DNA of 64,000 nt. Source: Chryseobacterium jejuense. Lineage in GTDB: Bacteria > Bacteroidota > Bacteroidia > Flavobacteriales > Weeksellaceae. The position numbers and the translations under genes were made by a program. Shown here piece after piece: positions 7,789-17,191 of this stretch; the stretch's first letter is position 1, and each line of letters opens with the position of its first letter. The stretch spans positions 1 to 64,000 of the forward strand of contig NZ_FNEG01000004.1 in the NCBI RefSeq assembly GCF_900100075.1, written 5' to 3'. The notes under the pieces were generated by a model. The model was given only the letters and a program-made list of their open reading frames with translations, searched no databases and was not told the origin of the DNA.

Positions 7789-10116
7789 TTACTTTGTCCA
7801 ATTGACTTTAGAATGCTTCACCTCATCAGAGCTTGTTCCAATCATAACATCAAACTCTCCTGATTCCCAGTCGAATTTCAAATCTCCGTTGTAGAATTTT
7901 AGGTTTTCAGGAGTGATATCAAAGGTTACTTTTTTCGATTCTCCTTTTTTCAAAAATATTTTCTGGAAGCCTTTCAATTCTTTTACAGGTCTTGTAATAC
8001 TACCTACCATGTCTCTGATGTATAGCTGAACGACTTCTGCTCCATCATAGTTTCCGGAATTGGTTACCGTTACAGATGCCTGAATGGTTTGATCTCCTTT
8101 CGGATTGGAATTGGAAACACTGATATCGGAGTAATTGAACTTGGTATAGCTTAATCCATACCCAAATGCATACAATGGGGTATTGCATTCATCCATATAA
8201 TTGGAACGGAATCTTTGGTATTCACATTTATCCGTTAGTTTCTGATCTAATGGACGGCCTGTATTTTTAGCATTGTAATAAATAGGAATCTGTCCTAAGC
8301 TTCTTGGGAAAGTCATTGGAAGTTTTCCTGATGGGTTTACTTTTCCGAAAAGAATATCAGCCAATGCATTTCCAGCTTCTGAACCTGGGAACCATGCATT
8401 GACAATCGCATCAGGCGTATCTTTTACATTCGTTAATGCTAAAGGACGACCTGTGAAAAGGATCATAGCGATTGGTTTTCCGGTCTTTTTCAATTCATTT
8501 AAAAGATCAACCTGCGATTGAGGAATGGTTATTTCTGATCTTGATGAAGATTCACCACTCATTTCAGCAGATTCTCCGATAGCGAGAACAATAACATCTG
8601 CTTTGTTGGCAACGTCTACAGCTTCTTTTAACAGCTGTTCTTTTGAGCGGTTGTCTCTATCCGTTTTCTTTCCATGAGCTGCATAGATTTCTTCCAGTTT
8701 TGCATTGTAATCAATATTAGCCCCTTTGGCAGAAAGGAATTTCACTTCTTTACCATAGTTCGCCTGAAGCCCCTGCATTAAATTAACTGAAACATTATGT
8801 TTTGTAGCGACACTCCAGGTTCCGGCCATGTTGATTGAATTATTCACCAATGGACCAATCACTGCGACAGTTCCAGATTTTTTTAAAGGTAATACCTGGT
8901 TTTCATTTTTCAATAAAACCATAGACTGAGCAGCAACATTTCTCGCAATGTTACGGTTTTCCAGGTTGTATACTTCTTTGGCTGCTAATTTTGCATCACC
9001 ATGCTTGTATGGGTTATCGAAAAGACCTAAGTCATATTTAGCTTCAAGGATTCTTCTTGCTGCCATATCGATTTCAGCCTGCGTTACTTTTCCTTCGGAT
9101 AATGATTTTTTTAAAGTGGTTAGAAAACCTTCTCCCACCATATCCATATCAACACCTGCTTTTAAAGCCAATGCAGAAACCTGCTGAAGATCTCCCATAC
9201 CGTGGTCAACCATTTCATTGATTCCGGTATAATCTGTTACTACAAATCCTTTGAATTTCCATTGATTTCTCAATACTTCGGTCTGAAGCCATCTGTTCCC
9301 TGTTGCAGGAACTCCATCCACTTCATTGAAAGAAGCCATTACCGAAGCAACACCTGCATCTACAGCAGCTTTGTAAGGTGGAAAATATTCGTTGAACATT
9401 CTTACATGGCTCATATCAACCGTGTTGTAATCTCTTCCAGATTCTCCTGCTCCATATAAAGCAAAATGCTTTACACAAGCTAATATATTGGTTCCGTTAG
9501 CCAAGTCTTTCCCTTGGTAACCGTACACCATGTTTTTTGAGATTTCACTTCCTAAATAAGGATCTTCACCGGAACCTTCGGAAACTCTTCCCCATCTTGG
9601 TTCACGGGAAATATCTACCATTGGCGAAAATGTCCAGTTAATCCCATCAGAAGCAGCTTCTCTTGCGGCTACTTTTGCAGACTGTTGTACCAGATTCATA
9701 TCCCATGAAGCGGCTAGCCCTAATGGAATTGGAAAGGTTGTTTCATATCCGTGAATAACGTCCATTCCGAAGATCATTGGAATTTTCAAACGGCTTTTTT
9801 CAACAGCTACTTTCTGAACGGCTTTAATTTTATCCGCTCCTTTTATATTGAATAATCCGCCTACTAATCCCTGCTCTACTTTTTTCCCGATATCTGAACT
9901 CTGTGCCATCCCGGTAGTAAAGTCTCCCGAAGTTGGTAGGTTCATCTGACCAATTTTTTCATCTAAGGTCATTTTAGATAAAAGATTGTCTACAAAGGCT
10001 TTTTTCTTGGCCTGATATTGAGCAGTCTGATAAGACTGTACAGGCTTATCCACCATTTCCTGGGCAGAAAACACCGGCGAAAGTGCCAGGGCTGCAAGTA
10101 CAATTAACTTTTTCAT
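7789..10116 (-). CDS. bglX: GH3 beta-glucosidase (BglX-like)
   Basis: The 775-residue protein has a signal peptide (MKKLIVLAALALSPVFSAQ) and the full three-domain GH3 layout. The N-terminal TIM barrel spans about residues 40-370, with the catalytic nucleophile most likely Asp295 in FKGFVVTDYTG and substrate-site motifs GMDVIHGYETTFP, REPRWGR and KHFALYG. An alpha/beta sandwich (about 400-620) has IGESAEMSGESSSRSE as the likely acid/base loop. A C-terminal FnIII-like domain starts near 670. Length and motifs match periplasmic BglX. It should release glucose from short beta-glucans taken up by the SusC/D pair. It is the last gene of the locus; 63 bp separate it from the alpha/beta hydrolase gene upstream. 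Confidence 0.9.
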   Translation of the reverse strand: MKKLIVLAALALSPVFSAQEMVDKPVQSYQTAQYQAKKKAFVDNLLSKMTLDEKIGQMNLPTSGDFTTGMAQSSDIGKKVEQGLVGGLFNIKGADKIKAVQKVAVEKSRLKIPMIFGMDVIHGYETTFPIPLGLAASWDMNLVQQSAKVAAREAASDGINWTFSPMVDISREPRWGRVSEGSGEDPYLGSEISKNMVYGYQGKDLANGTNILACVKHFALYGAGESGRDYNTVDMSHVRMFNEYFPPYKAAVDAGVASVMASFNEVDGVPATGNRWLQTEVLRNQWKFKGFVVTDYTGINEMVDHGMGDLQQVSALALKAGVDMDMVGEGFLTTLKKSLSEGKVTQAEIDMAARRILEAKYDLGLFDNPYKHGDAKLAAKEVYNLENRNIARNVAAQSMVLLKNENQVLPLKKSGTVAVIGPLVNNSINMAGTWSVATKHNVSVNLMQGLQANYGKEVKFLSAKGANIDYNAKLEEIYAAHGKKTDRDNRSKEQLLKEAVDVANKADVIVLAIGESAEMSGESSSRSEITIPQSQVDLLNELKKTGKPIAMILFTGRPLALTNVKDTPDAIVNAWFPGSEAGNALADILFGKVNPSGKLPMTFPRSLGQIPIYYNAKNTGRPLDQKLTDKCEYQRFRSNYMDECNTPLYAFGYGLSYTKFNYSDISVSNSNPKGDQTIQASVTVTNSGNYDGAEVVQLYIRDMVGSITRPVKELKGFQKIFLKKGESKKVTFDITPENLKFYNGDLKFDWESGEFDVMIGTSSDEVKHSKVNWTK

Positions 10117-10179
10117 AAATCTATCTTCTTATTATTATTGTTTTGATTTTTACTGAGTTTTATTTCTTGGCATTACCTT

Positions 10180-10881
10180 CTATTTATCTTTCTTTTTAGA
10201 CAGCATCCATTCATACAGCTTTGGATTTGAATAAGTTGAATCCCATGAGTTATGATTATCATTAGGAAAAATCACCAATTCAGCTGTTGGGTTCACAGGA
10301 TGAAGCTTCTGGTAAAATTTAAAAGCATTTTCCGGTAATACGATATCATCCATTCCACCATGGAATATTTTCATATTCAAATCTTTGAATTGCTGAATAT
10401 TGGCGGTCATCACCTGATCTGTAGGGGCACAAACTGAGGCTACTGCCGCAAACATTTCAGGATGTTCCATCGCCAGTTTTAAGGTTCCCCAACCTCCCAT
10501 AGAGAGGCCTGTAAGGTAAATTCGGGAAGCATCAATTTTATGTTTTTTCTGAATTTCTTTGATCAGATTATATACTGAAACTGTATCCCACCAGCTATCT
10601 GTAGGACATTGTGGTGCTAAAATAGCGACTGGTTCCTTAATCAGATTCTTATAAGTAAACGGACTATGGGCTTTTACCAACTCAAGATTATTTCCTCTTT
10701 CTCCTGAACCGTGAAGAAACACAATCAACGGAACATTTTCTTTGGAATTTTTTGGATAATCCAAAAGGTAGGAAATTTTCTCCTGCCGTTTAACTTCTTT
10801 ATTTAATTCTGCTTTTATTTCCTGAGCAGTAAGCTGTAGGGAAAGTGGCAGCAATAAAAGGGAAAGATATTTTAATTTCAT
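10180..10881 (-). CDS. secreted alpha/beta hydrolase (esterase / dienelactone hydrolase-like)
   Basis: The 233-residue protein has a signal peptide (MKLKYLSLLLLPLSLQLTAQ). The oxyanion-hole region is LIVFLHGSGERGNN near residue 55. The nucleophile elbow GLSMGGWG is near 127, with Ser the nucleophile. Asp in HGGMDDIV and His in NDNHNSWDS complete a plausible triad. This is the compact prolyl-oligopeptidase/phospholipase-type fold often seen inside polysaccharide utilization loci, where such enzymes may remove ester substituents. The substrate is unknown. It sits between the PF10091 hydrolase and the GH3 enzyme, with 183 bp upstream that contain an inverted repeat. Confidence 0.75.
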   Translation of the reverse strand: MKLKYLSLLLLPLSLQLTAQEIKAELNKEVKRQEKISYLLDYPKNSKENVPLIVFLHGSGERGNNLELVKAHSPFTYKNLIKEPVAILAPQCPTDSWWDTVSVYNLIKEIQKKHKIDASRIYLTGLSMGGWGTLKLAMEHPEMFAAVASVCAPTDQVMTANIQQFKDLNMKIFHGGMDDIVLPENAFKFYQKLHPVNPTAELVIFPNDNHNSWDSTYSNPKLYEWMLSKKKDK

Positions 10882-10938
10882 AGTGCTATTAGGTTGGGGC
10901 TAATGCCTTGAATTTGGTTTTTCTTTTTATTTCTCTCA

Positions 10939-11008
10939 CAGATTGTACAGATAAAGCAGGTTATTGTGTTTGAGTTCTATTCAAAATCTGCGTTATCAGC
11001 TACATCTG
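10939..11008. repeat. inverted repeat of the CAGATTTTGCAGATAACGCAG type
   Basis: The left arm CAGATTGTACAGATAAAGCAG and the reverse complement of the right arm (CAGATGTAGCTGATAACGCA) are closely similar over about 21 bp, with 28 bp between them. A single related unit occurs near 24838-24861 (GCAGATTTTGCAGATAACGC). This looks like one dispersed hairpin-forming repeat family. Confidence 0.6.
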
Positions 11009-11064
11009 AAAGTTTTATTTTTTATCATTGATTGAAATGGTCTTTGTAAGCCTATTCCCATCAA

Positions 11065-12456
11065 TTATTTTATTCCATATTTTGTGGATTGGAAACTTAG
11101 TTTTTTCAACCCCTGCTGAATTTCCGGGGCATTCATAAACAACTTCCATAAGAAGCCTGTTCTATAGTTTTCAATCATAGGTGCGATTGTTCCTTGGTCA
11201 ATGGCCAAATATCTTGGGGTAAACCAGTTGTTATAATTGATGGACGTAGCGTCGTAAGGGCCTGCAGACCCAATGAATTCAGGTTTTTGGGTATAGATGA
11301 ACCTAAGAAAATCCATAGATTCTTTTGGAGTGTATGGGAAGCTGCTCAAAGCGGCTGTTGGTGTTATGACTCCATTGTCATTACCCGGCATGTGAGCGGT
11401 ATAGCCTGTACTTCCATCCTCATTTCTTGTATATCCGGCTGTTAATCCCCAATATTTTGGACTGTAGCCTTTCCATTGTTTTGGATTTTCAACACAATAT
11501 TTATAGTCAATAAGGGTTTGATTTTTATTAATATCAAAATAGTTTTTCACCAGTTTATCAGATAATCCTGTAGGATCAAGCCCGACATATGAATATTGAG
11601 CCCAGAAAAGTGGCCCGCCATATTCTTCAGCGTAGTTATGTTTTACATACAGAGGTAATCCGTATTTTGTTTTGTCTGTAAGGTAGGTTCCATTTCTGGT
11701 CCAGCCTTTATAATAGGTTTCCGCATCTATAGAATAAGTAGGTGAAGATGCGGCAAGGATATAAGTAATTAAACATTCGTTATATCCTTCTAATGGAAAA
11801 TTCATTTCCCATTGATATTCTGGTGACCAGTGCCAGTACAACACTTTCTCACCGCCTTTGGTGTACCAGTTCCATTGAATTCCTTTCCAAAGTTCATCAC
11901 ATTTTGCTGCTAAAGCTTTTTCTTCTGCATTTCCGTTTTTAAAGTATTCACGAACCATTAATATTCCTGAAGTAAGGAATGCTGTTTCTACAAGATCTCC
12001 ACCATTATCCTTCTTTCCAAAAGGAACCGTTTTTCCTGTTTCTCCATTGATCCAATGTGGCCAGGCACCTTTATGACGGTCTGCTTTTGCCAGAAAATCC
12101 ATGATGTGAGTCAATCTTTTCACAGCCTCTTTTCTTGGAATGAATCCTCTCTCCACTCCTACCAGTAAAGTAGCCAATCCAAATCCCGAACCTCCTGTTG
12201 TAATAACATGTTTATCATTATCAGGATAAATATTGTCCTCATGATAACGCTCTCTTCCCAACATAGAATTGGGTTCTGCATAGTCCCAAAAGTATTTTAG
12301 GGCATCTCTTTGCACTTTATCCATCAGCTGTTCATCAGTAATGGTACTTGAAACGCTATTATTTTTTACGATTTCCTGTTTTGAAACCTGAGCGTTTTTG
12401 CAGGAATACATAAAGAATAAAGAAGTTACAGCAATTGACAATAGGGTCCTTTTCAT
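11065..12456 (-). CDS. PF10091-type glucoamylase-family hydrolase, likely GH144 endo-beta-1,2-glucanase
   Basis: The 463-residue lipoprotein has a signal peptide with lipobox FFMYSC (Cys19). The body is an (alpha/alpha)6-barrel pattern with RDALKYFWDYAEPNS near residue 50, VETAFLTSGILMVREYF near 160, EMNFPLEGYNECLITYILA near 215 and FTPRYLAIDQGTIAPMIENY near 410. These are the recurring motifs of the Bacteroidetes 'glucoamylase family protein' group (PF10091). From memory, CAZy family GH144, founded on a Chitinophaga endo-beta-1,2-glucanase, falls in this group. That makes beta-1,2-glucan the best substrate guess, which is inference. It sits directly downstream of susCD, separated by a hairpin. 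Confidence 0.8.
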   Translation of the reverse strand: MKRTLLSIAVTSLFFMYSCKNAQVSKQEIVKNNSVSSTITDEQLMDKVQRDALKYFWDYAEPNSMLGRERYHEDNIYPDNDKHVITTGGSGFGLATLLVGVERGFIPRKEAVKRLTHIMDFLAKADRHKGAWPHWINGETGKTVPFGKKDNGGDLVETAFLTSGILMVREYFKNGNAEEKALAAKCDELWKGIQWNWYTKGGEKVLYWHWSPEYQWEMNFPLEGYNECLITYILAASSPTYSIDAETYYKGWTRNGTYLTDKTKYGLPLYVKHNYAEEYGGPLFWAQYSYVGLDPTGLSDKLVKNYFDINKNQTLIDYKYCVENPKQWKGYSPKYWGLTAGYTRNEDGSTGYTAHMPGNDNGVITPTAALSSFPYTPKESMDFLRFIYTQKPEFIGSAGPYDATSINYNNWFTPRYLAIDQGTIAPMIENYRTGFLWKLFMNAPEIQQGLKKLSFQSTKYGIK

Positions 12457-12460
12457 TGGT

Positions 12461-12476
12461 ATCGGGTTACGGGTTA
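12461..12476. repeat. short CGGGTTACGGGTTA repeat
   Basis: The sequence ATCGGGTTACGGGTTA lies just upstream of the PF10091 gene start. It is a short relative of the G/C-rich units flanking the four-helix-bundle gene and embedded in the T9SS gene. Confidence 0.35.
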
Positions 12477-12482
12477 TAAAAT

Positions 12483-12508
12483 TAGAGGAGAATTTTCACT
12501 CTCCTCTA
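12483..12508 (-). terminator. intra-operon hairpin / attenuator after susD
   Basis: TAGAGGAGA (12483-12491) and TCTCCTCTA (12500-12508) form perfect 9-bp arms around an 8-nt loop. On the minus strand the hairpin follows the susD stop by 15 nt and is followed by AATTTTATAA rather than a long T-run. It may partly end susCD transcription or set 3'-end stability, giving more SusCD than downstream enzymes. Confidence 0.6.
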
Positions 12509-12523
12509 GTTTATGGTTATTGA

Positions 12524-13999
12524 TTAATATCCTGGGTTTTGTTGGGACAATCCTCCTGCTTCCATGATAAATTCATAAGGAAGTGGGAATAGTTCATGTT
12601 TTCCAACGATGAATTTTTTACCTCCATCTGCAGCCATTGCCGTTTGTGCCTGACCAGTTCTTACTAAGTCAAACCATCTATCATGTTCAAAAGCTAACTC
12701 TAATCTTCTTTCTTTCCAGATTGCTGTTCTAACATCTGCCTGAGAAGTAGCTGGAGTTGGAGTAATTTTAGCTCTTTCTCTTACCTGATTCAATAATGGA
12801 ATAGCAACACTTGTTTGTCCTAATTCATTCAATGCTTCTGCTTTGATTAACAAAACTTCAGCATATCTCAGATAACGGATATTGGTATCTGTAGCATCTT
12901 TATCATAGAATGCTGAAGAATAAGCCTTATAGTTATAGAACTTGTTCTCTACTTTACTAGAAATATATCTTCCATCATACAATGTCATATCTCTATGAAT
13001 AATAGTAGCATCTCTTCTCTCAGTATCTCCTTCTGCTGTGTAAGCATCATATAACCCTTGAGTAGGTGTTGCAAATCCCCAGCCCCAGCCTCCAGTACCA
13101 CGAACTCCCTGAACTTTACTGTACTGCTGGATAGCTCTTCCTGCATCAGCACCTGAACCTTGAATTTCAAAAATTGATTCAGCATTATTCTCTCCAGAAA
13201 CTTTATAAATATCAATAAAGCTAGGAGTTAAAGAGTATCCTGTCACTAAATCACATTGTTCAGCAGCCAGTTGCCATTTTTTCTGATAAAGATAAACTTT
13301 AGCCAAAAGAGCATGAGCTGCTCCTACCGATGCTCTTCCTACCTCTGTTCCTCCATAAGCTTCTTTCCCTGGCAATGATTCAATAGCTTCTTTCAGGTCT
13401 TTTTCAATGAAGGCATATATTTCTTCTTTAGAAACTCTTGTTAGCTGCATTTTTTTATCCTCAGCATTTCCTAAAATAGGAACACGATCTACCAAGGGAA
13501 CCCCTCCAAAAGATTTCACAAGGGTGAAATACATAAATGCTCTCAGGAATTTTGCCTCACCCATTAGTCTTTTACGCAATTCAGGGTTTGCTTTGTCTAA
13601 TTGCGGGATATATTTTAAAGCCTCATTACATCTATTAATTCCCTGATAGTTAGAAGCAAAAAGTTCTTTAAAAGATGGTGTTGTAGCAGTAATATTCAAT
13701 GCATCCAATAGGTTTTTATCAGATCCTGTATCTCCATCAGTAGATCCTTTATCAGCATCATCAGAAATAATAGAAGTAACTCCTATCCAGGCAAATGTGC
13801 TCATATTCCAGTCTAAAAACTTAGCATAGATAGAATTCACAAAGTAAGTAGCTCCATTATCATTATTAAATTTTTCTAGATCATCAATTGTCATTGACTC
13901 TGAGGGTTTCACATCAATAAATTCATCACTACAACTTTGTACAGCAGCTACTGAACCTAATAACATTAAAGAGACTAATAATATCTTATTTCTTTTCAT
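12524..13999 (-). CDS. RagB/SusD-family nutrient-uptake outer-membrane lipoprotein
   Basis: The 491-residue lipoprotein has its signal ending VAAVQSCSDEF, with Cys23 lipidated. It has the SusD tetratricopeptide scaffold: QGINRCNEALKYI near residue 120, EAKFLRAFMYFTLVKSFGGVPLV near 150 and AHALLAKVYLYQKKW near 230. The usual C-terminal end is RYLRYAEVLLIKAEALNELGQ, VRERA and ERRLELAFEHDRWFDLVRTG. It caps the SusC barrel and binds glycan at the cell surface. It follows susC by 5 bp. The ligand cannot be read from sequence; the downstream enzymes point to a beta-glucan. Confidence 0.95.
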   Translation of the reverse strand: MKRNKILLVSLMLLGSVAAVQSCSDEFIDVKPSESMTIDDLEKFNNDNGATYFVNSIYAKFLDWNMSTFAWIGVTSIISDDADKGSTDGDTGSDKNLLDALNITATTPSFKELFASNYQGINRCNEALKYIPQLDKANPELRKRLMGEAKFLRAFMYFTLVKSFGGVPLVDRVPILGNAEDKKMQLTRVSKEEIYAFIEKDLKEAIESLPGKEAYGGTEVGRASVGAAHALLAKVYLYQKKWQLAAEQCDLVTGYSLTPSFIDIYKVSGENNAESIFEIQGSGADAGRAIQQYSKVQGVRGTGGWGWGFATPTQGLYDAYTAEGDTERRDATIIHRDMTLYDGRYISSKVENKFYNYKAYSSAFYDKDATDTNIRYLRYAEVLLIKAEALNELGQTSVAIPLLNQVRERAKITPTPATSQADVRTAIWKERRLELAFEHDRWFDLVRTGQAQTAMAADGGKKFIVGKHELFPLPYEFIMEAGGLSQQNPGY

Positions 14000-14004
14000 T
14001 TTTT

Positions 14005-16842
14005 CTAAAAGTTTACGTTTACACCAAATACAAAAGATTTTAACGTAGGGTAAGCATTTAATTCTACCCCTGCCATTTTGTAAGGATCCCCTTCTGTTTT
14101 CGCATCTGCCGGATTATATCCTGATAATTCTGAGGAATATCCTGAATATTTTTGCCATACAAAAGGATTGATCGCGCTTACATAAAACTTCACTGATTTT
14201 ACATAATCTACTACATTCCTCACAGTATATCCTATTGAGATATTATTAATTCTAAAGTAATCCCCATCTTCTAAGAAATAAGTGGAGGCAATAGGATTAT
14301 CTGTATAAGGCTTTGGATGATATGAATTCTGATTGGATGGAGACCAGTAATCCTGAGCTACTGAAGATTCAATATTTACACTGTTACTTCTCTGCGCTTT
14401 TTTACCATTATAAACACTAAACCCAAAGGCTCCATATCCATTTGCTGCAAAATCCCAGTTCTTATAACTTAAAGAAACATTGATTCCTAAAGTAGATTTA
14501 GGAATATAAGAATTAAAATATTTTCTGTCTCCTGCATCAGCAGATCCGGTAATACCATTTCCGTTAAGATCCTTATATTTCATATTACCATTGGCATCTA
14601 CCCCATCATATTCCCATAAATAGAAGCTTCCCAAAGCTTGTCCGACTGTGGAGCTGTTAAATAGTTTAACCCATTGTCCATTGCCCAAATCCCCACCACT
14701 CAACTGCGCAATATTTTTGCTTGTATCTACTTTGGTCAATGTATTTTGATTGTAAGAATAATTGGCTCCTAAAGAGTAAGTCCAGTCTTCTCCTACTTTA
14801 TCAGCCCAGTTCAATGAAAATTCCGCTCCTCTGTTTCTTACTGCACCTACGTGAGAATAATAAGTTTCAGACTGCCCTGATGTAATATAATTGGTAATTC
14901 CTAAAATAAGATTGTTGGTTTCTCTGTTATAAACATCAATACCTCCGGTTAATCTCTTATTAAACAATCCAAAATCCAATCCTAAGGATGATTCTTCAGT
15001 AACTTCCCATCCTAATACAGGATCAAACCCTTTATTGACAGTAATACCATTACTTACCGGATTAGCATTTCCAAAACCATAGTTGTAATCTTTACCCGAA
15101 TTCAAAGGCAGGTAATTCAAAGGAACTCTCTGATTACCTAATTTACCCCAACCTCCTCTTAATTTTAACAGATCAAAGAATCCATCTTTCATGAACTCTT
15201 CTTCAGAAATAATCCATCCTGCTCCAAATGATGGGAAAGTTCCCCATTTTTGACCTGCGGCAAACTGTGAAGATCCATCACGTCTTATAGTTGCACTTAG
15301 CAAATAGCGGTTCATTAATTTATACTGTGCTCTGGCAAAATAAGAAACAGTAGTATTCCTGTCGTATTTCACAGATTTCAAGCTTTGAACATTATTTACA
15401 TAATCGGTTCCGTTAAGGTTCCAGTAATTAGAATCATTCAACAACAAATTCTTTCTTTTTACAATAAGCTGGTCAATACCATTTCTTACTGTAGTTTCAG
15501 TACCTATTGTTGCTTCAATATCGTGAACTCCAAATTTTTTATTATATGTTAAATAATTGGTTAATGACCAGTTATAATAATCTTCTCGAGTGTTTTCTAA
15601 AGTATTAACAGGGTTCGTATTTGAGAAGCCTCCAGGCACCCTTGTAGGTTCTTCTGCAAGCCAAATATCAACCTCATTTCTAAAATTATAAGATTTATAG
15701 TTTGAATACTCTCCATTAAACTGAGAAGTAAATTTTAACCCTTTAATGATATCTATATCTAATTTTAAGCCTCCTTGGAGCAAAGTATTTTTGTTTTGCT
15801 CATTATTAAGCAATAACTGGCTTACCGGATTGGTAACATCATTAAATTTTTTCCCTGAATAATCTACAAGTCCTGTCGTTTCATTTACAAAAGGCATCCC
15901 AAATTGTCCTGAAGGATAATAAACAGGAACCATAGGAGATTGCTTATAAGCAGTTGTAAATGCATTAAAAGGTTTTGGAGTGGTTTTTGTGAATGCTACA
16001 CTGAAATTTTGAGAAAGGGTAATTCCCTTAGCAATCTTGAACTCATTATTAGATCTGATGGTAGCACGATTATAATCTGTACCTCTTAAAATAGATTGTT
16101 CGTCATAATTACTTAAACTGAAAAAATATTTCACAGCCTCAGAAGATCCGGATACTGAGAGGTTATGTTGATTGTAAACCCCTGTTCTTGTAATTTCTTT
16201 AAACCAATCTGTATTCACTGGTTGATTGGTAGAAAATCTATTCAAATTAAGAGCCGTATTATTATAGGTTGCAAACTCTGATGCATTTGCCATTTTCACA
16301 GTCTTCAATGGACTTCTTACACCTACTAATCCATCATAAGAAACACTTAATTTACCTTTTCCTGACTTCGTTGTAATAATAATTACTCCGTTTGCAGCCC
16401 TATTACCATAAATGGCCAATGCCGCTGCATCTTTCAAAATATCATAAGTAAGAATATCATTAGAGTTGATATTGTTGATATTTTCAAGGAACATTCCATC
16501 TACAACATATAAAGGAGATCTTCCTCCAGTTACTGTCCCAAGCCCTCTGATCATTACCAAAGGCGTAGATCCCGGCATATCTGATGCGACAATCTGTACT
16601 CCGGCAGCTTTACCCTGAATAGCCTGTGAAGCGTTCAGGACTTTAGTTTTGGTTACTTCTTCTGCACTGATAGAGCTGATGGATGTTGTATTATCCACTT
16701 TCTTACGGCTACCATATCCAATCATGACTACTTCGTCAATCTTCTGAACTTTGGCAGAGTCTTTTGTAACCTGTGCATTCACGTTCATCCCGAAGTATAA
16801 AACTGCGATGAGGCATGGATACTTTAAATTACTTTGTTTCAT
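14005..16842 (-). CDS. SusC/RagA-family TonB-dependent outer-membrane transporter
   Basis: The 945-residue protein has a signal peptide ending FGMNVNAQ. It then goes almost at once into the TonB box (IDEVVMIGYGSRKK, residues 35-48) and the plug domain (NASQAIQGKAAGVQIVASDM, VMIRGLGTVTGGRSPLYVVD, ILKDAAALAIYGNRAANGVI). The rest is a 22-strand barrel ending FVFGVNVNF, a typical aromatic C-terminus. The carboxypeptidase-regulatory-like domain that usually precedes the TonB box in SusC proteins is absent. It imports oligosaccharides presented by the SusD partner. It is the first gene of the operon, with 349 AT-rich bases to the divergent DUF4197 gene. Confidence 0.95.
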   Translation of the reverse strand: MKQSNLKYPCLIAVLYFGMNVNAQVTKDSAKVQKIDEVVMIGYGSRKKVDNTTSISSISAEEVTKTKVLNASQAIQGKAAGVQIVASDMPGSTPLVMIRGLGTVTGGRSPLYVVDGMFLENINNINSNDILTYDILKDAAALAIYGNRAANGVIIITTKSGKGKLSVSYDGLVGVRSPLKTVKMANASEFATYNNTALNLNRFSTNQPVNTDWFKEITRTGVYNQHNLSVSGSSEAVKYFFSLSNYDEQSILRGTDYNRATIRSNNEFKIAKGITLSQNFSVAFTKTTPKPFNAFTTAYKQSPMVPVYYPSGQFGMPFVNETTGLVDYSGKKFNDVTNPVSQLLLNNEQNKNTLLQGGLKLDIDIIKGLKFTSQFNGEYSNYKSYNFRNEVDIWLAEEPTRVPGGFSNTNPVNTLENTREDYYNWSLTNYLTYNKKFGVHDIEATIGTETTVRNGIDQLIVKRKNLLLNDSNYWNLNGTDYVNNVQSLKSVKYDRNTTVSYFARAQYKLMNRYLLSATIRRDGSSQFAAGQKWGTFPSFGAGWIISEEEFMKDGFFDLLKLRGGWGKLGNQRVPLNYLPLNSGKDYNYGFGNANPVSNGITVNKGFDPVLGWEVTEESSLGLDFGLFNKRLTGGIDVYNRETNNLILGITNYITSGQSETYYSHVGAVRNRGAEFSLNWADKVGEDWTYSLGANYSYNQNTLTKVDTSKNIAQLSGGDLGNGQWVKLFNSSTVGQALGSFYLWEYDGVDANGNMKYKDLNGNGITGSADAGDRKYFNSYIPKSTLGINVSLSYKNWDFAANGYGAFGFSVYNGKKAQRSNSVNIESSVAQDYWSPSNQNSYHPKPYTDNPIASTYFLEDGDYFRINNISIGYTVRNVVDYVKSVKFYVSAINPFVWQKYSGYSSELSGYNPADAKTEGDPYKMAGVELNAYPTLKSFVFGVNVNF

Positions 16843-16925
16843 ATAGTTTCAATTTTATTCGTACAATCAGATTTTCAACATTGTCTCATTTTGAAGCAAT
16901 TAATTTCTCAAATGAAGACATTAGC

Positions 16926-16933
16926 CAAAAATA
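16926..16933 (-). promoter_or_regulatory. candidate -7 box of the susC operon promoter
   Basis: On the minus strand TATTTTTG fits the Bacteroidetes -7 consensus TAnnTTTG. It would place the transcript start near 16920, about 78 nt upstream of the susC start codon. No clean TTG is found at -33, so it may need an activator. Confidence 0.4.
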
Positions 16934-17127
16934 GAAAAAAAACTGAAACTTGTTAACATATCTTAAAAATTCAAAAAAAATTAAATTTTATTAAACAAAA
17001 CTATCAATAAAATTAAATTTTACAAATTTAAAACCAAAATTAGCATCAATTCAATATCATATCATCAATGTAAAAATCAAATTTTTAACAAAAAAAATCA
17101 CCAAATAATTCACTAATCATTAATATT

Positions 17128-17157
17128 TTGTTAAATAGATAATAGTATTTACCTTTG
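17128..17157 (+). promoter_or_regulatory. consensus Bacteroidetes promoter of the DUF4197 gene
   Basis: TTG at 17128-17130, exactly 19 bp, then TACCTTTG at 17150-17157. This is a perfect match to TTG-N19-TAnnTTTG. The start codon follows at 17192, giving a leader of about 30 nt. Confidence 0.8.
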
Positions 17158-17191
17158 GTGCAGTTTTTGAAAAAAGCATTAAAAAGGATCA

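Larger units (their letters stand above)
16843..17191. other. 349-bp AT-rich divergent promoter region
   Basis: This is a very AT-rich spacer between susC (minus) and the DUF4197 gene (plus). Only the two promoters listed separately can be supported. No regulator gene and no convincing small ORF lies here, so the locus regulator must be encoded elsewhere. Confidence 0.6.
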
